Positions 26,701 to 37,837 of a stretch of DNA of 64,000 nt are shown here, piece by piece (position 1 is the first letter of the stretch; the number at the start of each line of letters is the position of its first letter). Where the stretch lies: positions 124,001 to 188,000 of the forward strand of contig CM020520.1 in the NCBI GenBank assembly GCA_009823395.1. The letters run 5' to 3'. A model generated the notes under the pieces. The model had not been told where the DNA came from. It made no database searches and saw only the letters and a program-made list of their open reading frames with translations. Origin of the DNA: Thamnaconus septentrionalis. Its lineage: Eukaryota > Chordata > Actinopteri > Tetraodontiformes > Monacanthidae. The translations under genes were made by a program, and so were the position numbers.

Positions 26701-27150
26701 TCGGGCACGAGACAACAGCGCTAACACAATGAGTGCAGCTGATAGTAAGTAACGAAGAATAAATTGACTGGAGTTCAACTCTGAGGTGGATCTCAGATGA
26801 TCCGCCTCATTTCAACCTCAGAACTGCATAGTGTGTGTGTGTGTGTGTGTGTCTGGGTTGGAGCGGCACCAGTGATTGGGATCAGAACCTTGATTTGGCT
26901 TCCTGAGCAGCTACAATTTACGCAGGGACAAAAAAACAAGACAAAACCAACAACAACAAAACCCAGTGGAGCAGCAGATTGTTCTGTCTGCGCTGCCTCT
27001 CCAAGACTCTGCAGATGATTCAGGAACCATCGCACCTACGGCACCGACAGCCCGGCAGCAGACGCAGCTGTTTGCAAAGCTCCACTCAAGTCCCTGCTCA
27101 GGATTGGTGCATCAGAAACCTCAGCGTACTGACTCTGAAGCCGGCGTTTC
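22561..27150. other. Long-isoform intron, 22.6-27.1 kb
   Basis: No exon recognised. It contains the long CA run at 23731-23785, short TG runs at 26383-26400 and 26830-26851, and otherwise unique sequence. Confidence 0.55.
23731..23785. repeat. (CA)27 microsatellite
   Basis: Uninterrupted run, one of the longest in the window. Confidence 0.97.
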
Positions 27151-27154
27151 CTCC

Positions 27155-27232
27155 GTCACATGATGTTCCCCCAAGTCACATGATGTTCCCCCAAGTCACA
27201 TGATGTTCCTCCAAGTCACATGATGTTCCTCC
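27155..27232. repeat. 20-bp tandem repeat, four copies, each with GTCACATGA
   Basis: Copies begin at 27155, 27175, 27195 and 27215 with almost no divergence. Each carries GTCACATGATGTTCC followed by CCCAA or TCCAA. The octamer TCACATGA is the M-box/E-box type recognised by MITF/TFE family factors. Confidence 0.95.
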
Positions 27233-28253
27233 GCTCGCTCGTCTCATCCTCACACAACGAGGCGGCTGGCACCAGACTAATGTGCCATTCAAGCTTTCTT
27301 CTTTTTTTCCAGCAAAAACGAGGAAGGCTTTGTCATCCAAACCATGGTGGCATGAATATTTCATGGCTCCATAAAAAGGTCTCTGTTGTGAGTTGGCCCG
27401 GCCCAGCAACCCAAGAGGACATTTAACACTCGGCAGCTGCTCGTCACTGCGGGTCAAACAATTTCAGTCCGGCAAGAAAGACCATCGCTGCTTGAATATG
27501 AACAGCAAAACCTTCAAGTCTCACATCTGCAAAATGGCCACGAGGAAGCAGAGCAGGCGGGAACAGGATGCTCCAATCAGAGCACAGAGTCGCATTCATC
27601 AGTTTCTGATGACAAAGACAAGCGGAGCAACACAATAAGTCAAAAGAGAACTTCCTCACAAAGCTCTCGTCTCAGCCGCGGACTCGCTGAAGGTTTGCGA
27701 GCAAAGAGGCTCATTGCTATCACAACTTTTTCAGTGAAAACCACTTCCATCCTCTGAGACGACTTGAATCCTCAGAAAATCACGACTGGGACGCCACTTT
27801 TTTCAGGAGGAAAATCACAGAAGAAAGAAAAGGAGATGAAGAGAGAAGAAAACAGGTTCAAGCTCCTAAAAAGGCACAATGGTGTTTTCTTCATAATGAA
27901 AGTGATGCAGTGTTGAAACAAAGCAACACTGCTGCCAACTAAACACTGGATGCCCTGCAGCCTTGGCAACATTTCAGTGCCAGAATTATGAGAAAATTAA
28001 AAGACAACAAAATATTAATAGCAGAAACAATAATAATCTCATTACTATTTAGTGACAATGACGTTTAAATGAGAGATCACAGAAGAGATATAAACAAGTC
28101 CAATCAGATAAAACTGAAAAATGAAAGATAAATAAAACAACATTACTTACTTGAAAGCAACAGAGACAACGACGATGCCACAAGAGTCATCAGGGAGCCG
28201 CAAAGTGATGAATAGGAGGGCAGTGACCGCAGTCTGCAGCTCATGAATAAATA

Positions 28254-28271
28254 ATACAGGGGGCGCTGCGG
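28254..28271 (+). promoter_or_regulatory. CTCF-like motif
   Basis: ATACAGGGGGCGCTGCGG contains the CAGGGGGCGCTG core. Motif match only. Confidence 0.35.
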
Positions 28272-29704
28272 CGTGGCCATCGCTCAGCCGGTCTTCAACC
28301 TCGTCCCACATGTCCGGCCGCTGCGTCTGCACAGACCCCTGCAGTGTGGTGCTGGCTCATGAGTCAGTCCAGTACTGAGCAGCGTCCAGAACCCCTGTGT
28401 TGATGCTGACTGACGGCAGGATCACAAGGAGGGACAACGAGACCGGACTGGAACCAGACGTTGAAGACCGAATAGAAGCTGAAATCATCAACCATCCAAG
28501 AAGTTGACGTTCAACAGAAAAAGAAGAAAAGTGCTGATCACCTTCAGCCTTTTCCAGTGAGCAGTCCCACTCACCTGTCTGATCAAGTCTCCCCTCTGTT
28601 AAGCACCATGTTGAAGCCTCAAAAAAAAAAAAAGCAATATCAGGGAGTTAATGAGTCCAGTTGAGGACTGCAGCAGAAACCAGAAGTCAGGAGGGAGGCG
28701 AGAACCTGGTGACAGAGAAACTTTCTCTTCATTACGCTTCCATCAGTCACACTTCCCATATATGGCCACGTCCTTTATGGTCCAGCTATACATTCACCCC
28801 GAATAAATATTGAAGGAGGTTATGTAGCACCTGGTCAATGTGAGTCATCAATAACCTGAAGAACATTAAGTCTCAGACTCGCATCACATGGCTAATGGCC
28901 TTCAGCAGCAAACTGCTTGCGTGAGCAGTGGCCTACAACTGTCACGCTGGGAAACACATGATGGATGGATGCTGGTGGCGCGGCAGGTGCTAAAGAAAGT
29001 TCCAGGAGCAAGGCTGCGCACGGCAAAAAAGATGAAAACAGGGGTCACTTAATAAACTGAGGTTGAAGGTCGGAAGCCACGATTCAACTCCAAAAGGCTC
29101 CGGAGTCTGAATGTGAACGGAGAGCGTTGAAGAAAAGAAGCGGTGACAGCCGTGAAATGAAACCATCAGGAATGTGAGCGGCACTTTAAAGATATGAACC
29201 AATCCCTCACTGCGGATCTCGCGTGGAATTTCTGCATAAAAGGCTCAGTTAAACATCATCAATCACTGTTAACTCTGGAATATTTTCTGCTGATTGTTGC
29301 AGCGCTACGCAATTACAGATACTGTAGTTTTTCTTGGGAGCTAATGACATGTTGGAGTGCCATTTGTAGCGCCATTAGCTTGTCCTCCTGCAAGGGTGGG
29401 GGGCTGCTGCTGAGATTGGCTCAGATTTCCTGCAGTCAGATCAACACTACCTGCAACAGCAGACGGGTGGAGGTGCTGACGGATGAGAAGTCCAGCGGTG
29501 GAGGATGGTGGGAGGTGGGGAGGGTGGGTGGGGGGGCGGGGGGAGAGGGGGAGAGGCTGATAAATGAGGGGAAAAACTGCACTGTTCCTGTTTGTGGAGC
29601 TGATGGAAACAGACAAGACAAGCTGGACGAACGGCGAGCATGAAAAACACAAATCCTGGAGGATCGACATCAAAAATCATCTGCTGAATTCTGTGTTTAT
29701 CTGC

Positions 29705-29738
<34 letters not shown>

Positions 29739-29972
29739 CTCTGCTGTCTGACAAAAGACAGAGGGGGAAAATAACGGGAAAAAACAAAAAGCAAAAGCTA
29801 GCAGTTGAGAGCAGTGTGTGTGGAGATACGATATCTTGAACTATTTGTGTTGGGACACAGTCGCATGAGTGGTGATGGTTCCCAGGAAGCCGTGCTTTGA
29901 TTTCAAATGTGTCTCACATTCAGTGCACAATAAGAAAGCAAAGAAGTGAAAGAGGAGAATGTGTGTGATGGC

Positions 29973-29974
<2 letters not shown>

Positions 29975-30023
<49 letters not shown>
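29975..30023. repeat. (GT)24 microsatellite
   Basis: Uninterrupted dinucleotide run ending in GAGAGAG. Confidence 0.97.
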
Positions 30024-30029
<6 letters not shown>

Positions 30030-30763
30030 GCTCAGCTGAGTTAAACGTCAGGAGACTGTGTTCTCTTCCATCACACCTCTTTATCATTCAGAGGGAGGAA
30101 GCCACTGAACTGTCTGACCTCTGTCTGACCTCCAAGACTCCACGTACGCTGGGAGATGTTAGCGTAGGTGTGAACGTTAGCTGCAACCAACCACGCAGAA
30201 ACAGACCACTTGAAAACAGCTTTATTTTCCTTCCTCTGTCAGACAACACGGACTTCTGCTTTGCCATGAGGGGGAAAAATCCATCAAAGCTGCAGTTGGG
30301 CTGCATATTAGCACTTCCACAGTAGGAGGCAGCGTTCAGCCGCCACCTCTGCAGCCCGGCAGGCGGCACAGTGACACGATCCTCAAATCAAGAGGAAAAC
30401 ACAGTCGCTGGAAACTCCTGAAGAGGACGGACGTCTTCAGAAGGTCCAGTGTCACACACTGACAAACATGTGCAAGGTTCAGCATGAAGCCCCATTCACC
30501 CCAGCCATTTTTTTCCAGATTTTCTGCAGGTCTACTTGGTGTTTGGGGCAGAAGTTCTACTTATAATAATGGACCTGAACACACAGCCCTGACGGACAGA
30601 CTGGCCGCTGGCTTTCCAAGCTGTAACCCTGGACCCCCCCCCCCACACACACACACACACGACAAGGCTGCAGGTAGGCTGATGGATGCAATGGGCCTCC
30701 ACTGCAAAGTGCACACGCAAACAGAATGGCTGCTGCCTTATTGGACGTAACGAGGAGGAAAAA

Positions 30764-30782
30764 CAGCCCCCTACTGGCGCTA
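30764..30782 (-). promoter_or_regulatory. CTCF-like motif
   Basis: Minus-strand TAGCGCCAGTAGGGGGCTG fits the CTCF core, 14 bases before a G-quadruplex-prone tract. Motif match only. Confidence 0.4.
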
Positions 30783-30795
30783 ATGTTAATAGATG

Positions 30796-30840
30796 AGGGT
30801 GGAAGGGGTTAGGGTTGGGGTGGGGAGGGAGGGGGGATGG
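30796..30840 (+). other. G-quadruplex-prone tract with telomere-like GGGGTTAGGGTTGGGG
   Basis: Eight runs of three or more G in about 45 bases, separated by one to four bases. Includes one TTAGGG unit but is too short and irregular to be an interstitial telomere. Confidence 0.6.
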
Positions 30841-33375
30841 AACGACTTCACTGTTCACTGTCAGCAGAGAACTGAGAGACACTGAGTGCAAGTGGAGGGA
30901 GAACAACAACTGCTGGAAGAGCAGAGAGAAGGGATGACGTGCATGAAAAGTGGGTTGACCCTGCAATGACTTGCAGTTGATGAGTCTGAAGGGAAGCGAG
31001 GATCAGCCTGGTGGATTAGCTCAGCGCTCACTTCCTGTCTGGATGCACTGAGGCGGAACACAGTGACAGCCAGACTGGCAACTGAAGAAACTGGAGCTGT
31101 TAATGTGGGATTCATGCAGCTGTGAAGCTAAAAAAAGACGGATGACTGTGGGAGGTTTTAGTGTCGGTGTTGTGAAGATGGACAAACGTGACAGAAGTGG
31201 GTTGTGTAGTGAAGCGACTGGGATGAAACATTTGCCACAAAGGGATCTGGTGTTTTTTTTCTAAACAAAGAAATATCTGAAATCTTTGGCTGACTCTGAA
31301 GTAAACTTTGATATATTTGCTTTATACTGTCTGAATGTTTTGACCCCACACTGCTTAGAAGTGAGTAGATCAGGCAAAGCTATTTACATCATCGATAAAG
31401 ACAAATCTTTGAAATGAAAGAGTGGCCTTGAGTTTCCACCAGCAGTCCACCACATTTTCTCATTTCTTTTCTTTCAGTTTTCATGCGACTACAGAAGAGC
31501 GATGTTGATTCAGGCTGTGGAAAACCGACTGGACGATCTCGGGGGCTTCAGGTTTGATGTCAGTTTCACCAGACCTTCGCCGCCAGTGTTTGGAAAACCG
31601 TCTGCAGCAGGAGCTCACAAAGCATCGCTGTTGCCCAACTCGGAACCACATCATCACCAGAAGATGGAAACGTGACGAAGGAGCTCGGAGGGCGACACTC
31701 TGACGCACTCCTCCTCCTCCTCCTCACTCCTCCACTCCATTGTGAATAATGACAGCAGTCTAATGGAACGTCTATATTGATATTTCTCTATGTGTCTCCA
31801 AATGTCCCTGTGGTTCCTGTCCAGACTGGAACTGTCACAAAGCTCTCAGTCAAAGCAGGCTGCATGCAAGAACCTCCGATAGCCCGACTCACCCTCCAGA
31901 ACCTCTTGGCCGACTCCACCCTGGAGGGCTTCCTGTGGAGGCCCAGCGACGTCCCCATGGGGTGATCGAACATCATCTTGGCAGCTGGCAGTGGAGCGGC
32001 CGGCACCGGGTAGAACCTGCAGCGACTGGACCTGCAGCGCCTTCCCGACCAGCAGCAGCTGCTTCCCAGCGAGCCGCTGTCTGCTATCACAACACACTAC
32101 TGCTTCTTCTCTTTTGCTTTTTTCCACTCAGGCCTATTTAATAGGCAGTGGCCACGCCCACAACCATCAAACCACTTCCCGACAATGGCACGCAAACACA
32201 AACACGGCGGCGGCAGTGGGCCGGGCCTGCCAGCCTCTCTGGCTCCACATTAACGGCGCTAATGGACGTCTCCCGCTCTGCGCTGCAGGAAACTCGACGC
32301 CGAGGGAGTTCTCCAAAACTGCAGCTCCACTCCTCTTGATTGCACCACGCTCAGCCTTATCGGCGTTGCATTGCCATTGGGTGGCTGCGGCTTCATTAAG
32401 GGGAGGGGGTCGGGTGTAATTGAACACCTCTGCAGGAGACGCCGCAGAGAGAACCATCAGCGCTGAGCAGCTGAGGAGCAGCTGAGGAGCAGCTGGGTTC
32501 TTAAGTTCTCAGGGTGGAGAAACAACAAAAAACAAAGTAACCAGCAGAGCAGGAGACGATGAGTGAGGGTGTTTCTGATGAACTCCAGTTTGCATCAACC
32601 AGCCGCACTTCACAGTGGGACTTCATGGAGGAGTGCAACATGGACATCAATAAAAGAAAAGGAGAGAAACGGAAGAAAATAACAAAAAATAATGCCCAGG
32701 TTGGCTTCCAAAGCTGTGCGAATCATGAATTACGCTATTTTTCTTAGAGAACATATTGATTGAAACACTTTTCATTTCACAGTGAAAAGCGACAACGACA
32801 GGGAAAAGAGTGTGAGAGTTCTGACTGACAGGGTAAGAAGAAGGAAAAGAATTAGCAGCAAAAAGTTCAGACTCTCATTTCTCATCCTGTATTCACACAA
32901 TCAATGCTCCAAAAAAGAGCACATTGCAGCCTAGCCCAAAGAAACACACACACACACACACACACACAGTGTCTCTCCACCACAACAAATACACACGCTC
33001 ACATGTTTGAGATAACTGCACATTTACACAACAGGTGAGTCCTCCTGTCCATTCTTGGCTGGAGGGAATGTTGCTTTGTAATGAGCCATGAGGCTTTTGC
33101 CAACTGCAACTACCAACAGAACTGCAAGGAATTTCAGCATCTCCTCACTGGCTGGAGGAGCGCTGATGACTGATGGCAGTGGAGGTCCGATCATGACAAC
33201 ACTTTGGGCCTCATCAGGAAGTTATTGGTCAGCGTGGCGCCGCTGATATTATGGGGTGCAAATTGAAAATATGCGGCGACACAGTTTAATTGGCTCCTCG
33301 TCCACCTCGTGGTTCTCTGAAACAACACAATCCCAGCAGGAAGCGAGCGCTGTGTTGTTGAGCGGCTGTTGTGAA

Positions 33376-33378
<3 letters not shown>

Positions 33379-33416
<38 letters not shown>
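33379..33416. repeat. (GT)19 microsatellite
   Basis: Uninterrupted dinucleotide run. Confidence 0.97.
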
Positions 33417-33417
<1 letters not shown>

Positions 33418-33644
33418 ACCGGCTCAGTGGGAGTCATTGAACACAGCCGGTCTAACGTTTATCCAGTCCTGTCTGATGTGTGAACGCTGGGCGGAATTTT
33501 AATTTGAGAGTTTCAAACTGATTTCTCTGCTGCTAAAATTCTTCCTTGCACCTTTTTTGTCATTTATTATCTTTAAAAATTCATACCAGATACAAAGCTT
33601 CTGGTGACGTGCCGTTCCAGCGGATAAACAAGCACATTCATCAC

Positions 33645-33675
33645 CGGGGGGCGGGGGGGGGGGGGGGGTGGGGGC
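33645..33675 (+). repeat. Poly-G tract
   Basis: About 30 bases of G with single C and T interruptions. Prone to G-quadruplex formation and to sequencing error, so its exact length is uncertain. Confidence 0.9.
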
Positions 33676-34993
33676 ATGGAGCCTCATGGATGGAAGAGCC
33701 TCGGCAGGGGGCCATCCAGGGGCTCACAGCTGGGCGACCCCCCCCTGGACGGTGGAGATCTGCTGGGATGGCAGAGATGATCCAACCCCCCTGGAGCACC
33801 AGGAGACCCTGGAGAGCCTGGAGAACACAGCAGGTGCACCACAACAGAGATGCCGCCAAGGCCTCTGAGGGAGCCTGAATGCGGCTTGGCCTCCCGTCCA
33901 GATTCTTCTGGGATCAGAAGGTATGGCGGCACCGTGGAGGACCAGCCAGGTCCAAAACCTCTCAGGATTGTGAGGGAACCGGCCACAGCGTTTTGTTTGG
34001 TGACTAGATTCTTGCTGACCGAGCACTGATCAAACTCCTGAGACACAGAGCTCCGGCTCCAGTTCCGGCTGCGGGACCGGACCGGACTGGGCCGTGATAA
34101 TAACCGTCTCATTTTTGGGGAGCCTCAGATCCTTCCTGGCAAAAAGGATTTTAATGTAATATCTCCCAGCTGCATTGACCTTCTTTTCATCCGGAGGAGC
34201 CTGGGAGAAGTGTCTGCCCTCTTCCAACGCTGCTCTGATCAATGTCACCGTCGACTCAATGCAGAATTAAAACGCCGCATGCCTGCAGCCGACGGTTCTA
34301 ATATGTGGGGGGAGACATAAAAATTGCCGCTGGTTTGTGTTCAGGGTTCCCTGCACTCCAGATTTAATTGATTTCTCTCGATAGTAGCGGAGCGCTCGCC
34401 TCTCTGTGGTGCGTTCAAGGACGCGCTGACATTTAATATGCGAGATCTGGTTCAAGAGTGGCCTTATACGAGTTTAAAAAAAAAAAAAAAGACAATTTAT
34501 AGAAACATAACAAATGAATCCATCAAAGTAGGCAGAGTGACAGTGAAAAAATCCAGGGTGAATGAAAAGTAGGAGGAAGTTGTGGCAGTTTGCTGAGAAG
34601 ATGTTAGAAAAGATTCAACTGAAAATCCACATCTGGAAATGTTTGACACACAAAACTCTACAAGTCTAACTTTACTTTTCTTTGTTGTTGCAGCCTGTTG
34701 CTACTTTCCAAAGACTATCTTGTCATTTCTGTGGAACAGCTGAGAGACAAGAAGCCAAAATGAAAGAAAAAGGCTCATTGCCGAGGCAACAGCATCTTCC
34801 TGCTCATCTAAGTCCACCTTTCACTTTGCTGTATTTACTCAATTTGCTAAAACAATAATCTGTTTTTTCCAGGTTGCTCCGACAAGTTTTTATTGTCAAC
34901 TATTTTTTTTGTTTGAATCCAGTGAGAAAACAGACGTTGGCACAAACAACAACAACAATCCCAAATAAGAGCTGGCGGTCTGGCCGAGCACCT

Positions 34994-35012
34994 TTTAGCG
35001 CCACCTGTTGAC
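34994..35012 (-). promoter_or_regulatory. CTCF-like motif
   Basis: Minus-strand TGTCAACAGGTGGCGCTAA fits the CTCF core. Motif match only. Confidence 0.4.
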
Positions 35013-35382
35013 ATATTGCAGCCTGGCAGTTGCATTTCATCCACAGCTCAGAGTGAATGCAATCACATCTGCTGCCTCTCCGCTTCCAGCATCCAGCATC
35101 CAGCATCCAACATCCAACATCCCGCAGTCTCTTTGGAAAATGAACTCATTTTTTTTTCTGTCAACTATCGTATCAAATAATTTTCTTTTTTTATTGTTCA
35201 AATAAACTCCTCCCTCGTTGCTGTGAGCGCTGCCTCCACTGCCTTCTCGTCCTCCTCCTCTTCCTCCTCCTCCTCCTCAGCGGAAAAAGCAATATTCTCA
35301 GTTGAAAATAGAAATGAATGAGTTTTTCTTCCTCTCCTTGCTCACCTTTCTATTCCCTTCAGCTCATATCTGAGAGTAATTC

Positions 35383-35384
<2 letters not shown>

Positions 35385-35424
<40 letters not shown>

Positions 35425-35428
35425 CACG
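35385..35428. repeat. Interrupted (CA)n microsatellite
   Basis: CA run with one CG interruption, ending GTGCGTGG. Confidence 0.95.
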
Positions 35429-35520
35429 TGCGTGGCAGTACCTTTGTAGATGTCCTGTAATGACTGTATGGATTTAAAACAAACACAAAGACCTGCAGTT
35501 CACTTTGTTAGGGCCTGTGA

Positions 35521-35540
35521 ACCACAGTAGGTGGCGCCGC
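35521..35540 (+). promoter_or_regulatory. CTCF-like motif
   Basis: CCACAGTAGGTGGCGCCGC fits the CTCF core, in the same orientation as the stronger match 660 bases on. Motif match only. Confidence 0.4.
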
Positions 35541-36180
35541 TCTCTCGAGTGCATCAGGTGCTCGGCGTGGATAGAAGGGACGTCTGCCCACTGTTGGTCG
35601 GTGGCTTGGTGAAGGGCCAGTCAGCAATATCTGCTGGAAAGGCGGCCATGAAACGCTGCGGCGAGACGAGGAGCGACTGTCCATAGAATCTGAAACTGCT
35701 TCCACTGAAAAAATTGTCAAAGAAAACCTGACTGTCTTGCAGCATTTGTGTTTCCGTCGTGGCTTTTGACTCGGCCACCTCGTTAGATTGGACAACTACC
35801 GAGTCGCTCCTTCTTCCACTATCAGTGAAAGGACTAAACACAGGCCTCTGTTCCCGTCTATTGTTTGTGCAGAGGTGTGAAGCTCAGCGGCAGAGGAAGA
35901 CAAAGCAGCCTTCACTTCAGTTCCTCTTTCTATTCTTCTCATGAAGAAAACCATCGTCCGGCTCTAATCTAAGCGACTGCACTGCAGCAGTTCACGCTGC
36001 TCTTCCTGGCTGTAGCTCCGCCCCCAGGCTAAACACAGCACAAGTGAGGAAGCAACACATGCAGACAAGAAGACAAACACCTACTCAACAACTGAGCAAT
36101 AAACTACAAGTTATAAACCCCATTGAACATGCAGGAAAACTCCACTCCTGATGAGCAGGAGGTTGCATGAGGCCTTCTGT

Positions 36181-36200
36181 GGCCACCAGGTGGCGCCTCA
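36181..36200 (+). promoter_or_regulatory. Strong CTCF-like motif
   Basis: GGCCACCAGGTGGCGCCTCA contains CCACCAGGTGGCGC, essentially a consensus CTCF core, and is the best match in the window. It points toward the dpp6 long promoter. Occupancy is unknown. Confidence 0.5.
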
Positions 36201-36695
36201 GCGCCAACATGCCATTTGGCTGGGTGACTGGAATAAAGCGGCGGATTGAGACGAGTCGCCTGGCGGCTCTGAACTGAGCGACTGGTTTCATCTGCAGTGC
36301 AGAGACGTGTGAGCCTCGGGTTGACTGGGAGCCACAGACCAGGCTGATGATGTCATGATCCGCCTCTCAAACCAGAAGAGGAAAGAGAGAGGGGGAAGGA
36401 GGGATGGAGGGGTGGAGGGTGGAGACGGGATGGGGCACGGCTCCACTCAACAACTCTCTGCAGCAGAAAGGAAGCTGAGGCCAGGACTTCTGGAAACACG
36501 CCAACTAGTGACGAATTAAAGGATAAACACACAGTGGCCCGGCGGACCAATCACATCACTCCGTTTGTCCAAAGTGTGGACATCCAGGAAAAGCTTTTTC
36601 AATGAACTTTGAGCCCCACAGGTGAGACAAATAGCAGAGTGAACGACTGCAGCTGTATCTGACTGTGAAGGCTCTCAGTGGTCCAGGTCATCTTC

Positions 36696-36850
36696 AAGGT
36701 TCAGCTGGGGCGACTGCACTGGTTCTGGTGATCTGGAAGACGTGTCATCTTCTCATCCAAAGGTTTCTGGTGATGTAGAAGATGTTTGGTCTCTCATCTC
36801 AAACATCTTCCACATCCCCAGAACCAGTCCAGTTGCTCCAACTGAACCTT
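36696..36850. repeat. Imperfect inverted repeat (48-bp arms) with nested 17-bp hairpin
   Basis: Arm 36696-36743 matches the reverse complement of 36803-36850 at 41 of 48 positions (about 85 percent). Nested inside, 36772-36788 pairs with 36800-36816 with one mismatch around an 11-base loop. The left arm and the inner arm are themselves diverged direct repeats (CTGGTGAT, GAAGA, CTCAT). It looks like a worn fold-back element. Confidence 0.85.
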
Positions 36851-37198
36851 CTACTGCAGCGTTACTTGTGCAGCTTCAGCGGACGCTAACCCTACAGGTG
36901 GCAGCTGCTGCTCCGCCCACCACTGCCTAGCAGCATCATCACCACTCTCGGCTGGAGAAACACAAAAAAACAAATAACCCCGCAGAGGGAAGTGAGTTCG
37001 CAGCAGCAGCAGCAGCAGCAGATGAGTCTAATCAGGAAGTTTAGGACGTGTAATTACTGAATCAAGTCAAGTCAAGACAAACACATGGGGAGCAAAAGTG
37101 GGCGGAGAAAGATAATTACGACTGAGACATCAGTGCTGAGAGGAAAGACTGAATGCAAAGAACCATCAGCCAAGAAAGAAAGACAAACCCTTCCCTGG

Positions 37199-37233
<35 letters not shown>

Positions 37234-37776
37234 TGTGAGCTCAACATTTTGTTTCATCATTAATAATGCACCATCACACTCCTCTCCATCACAGAGGAGA
37301 ATCCTGCACTGCCATGTTCCACTCACAGCAATCTGACAATCACGCAAGACTTTGATTCCCAACCAGGATTGCGCCTCCGGAAGCACAAGAAGATATTTTG
37401 CTTGCGAGATGCAGCGAGTGGGAGCCACTGAGATCCAGCAGCAGCGTTCAGGTGGAGGAGACACAGTGGAGCTGTTCCAACCAGAAACCTTGGTTTGTAG
37501 TTTGTAGTTGTCAGCTTCTTGATTGGATTAAAACACAGAGAAATCAGTGGTTTCATCTTTGTGCTGCTCGACTGGTTGTTTTGGGGTGAAACAAACATTT
37601 GATGGAAACTAGATCCTTTAGTTCAATTGTCACACTAATAAAACACCAATCGTCCATTTAGGTGCACAATGAAGGAAGTAAGTGCTGCCAGCTGCTGGAC
37701 CGGAGTGTCATGACACGTCAGCCCAGCATCCATCCACTCACTCACTCCTCCCATCATCAGTCAATACCCTTTCCTT

Positions 37777-37778
<2 letters not shown>

Positions 37779-37834
<56 letters not shown>
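37779..37834. repeat. (CA)28 microsatellite
   Basis: Uninterrupted run, the longest pure CA tract in the window together with 23731-23785. Confidence 0.97.

Positions 37835-37837
<3 letters not shown>

Larger units (their letters stand above)
27233..33370. other. Long-isoform intron, 27.2-33.4 kb
   Basis: No exon recognised. It contains TG runs at 29706-29734 and 29975-30023, a G-rich tract at 29498-29555, poly-C then CA at 30634-30660, a G-rich telomere-like tract at 30796-30840, and CA at 32944-32968. An 11-bp unit (AGCAGCTGAGG) is repeated about 2.5 times at 32465-32492. Confidence 0.55.
33676..36680. other. Long-isoform intron, 33.7-36.7 kb
   Basis: No exon recognised. 33700-34460 is unusual for lacking simple repeats and carries open frames on the minus strand, including a short Gly-Ser-Pro stretch and a peptide faintly like the DPP10 N-terminus; neither has splice or start support. 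A CATCCAG heptamer is repeated about five times at 35086-35122, and CA occupies 35385-35428. Confidence 0.5.

Noticed and set aside
33684..34112. Short collagen-like Gly-Ser-Pro stretch on the minus strand
   Set aside because: Only about four Gly-X-Y triplets, in a sequence of repeated CTCC/CAGG words; too short and unflanked by splice sites to be a collagen exon.
34380..34455. Minus-strand peptide NQISHIKCQ, reminiscent of the N-terminus of DPP10 and of a third DPP6 variant
   Set aside because: The frame opens with TTG rather than ATG, the resemblance stops after nine residues with gaps, and no GT donor lies where the exon should end. Chance similarity is likely.
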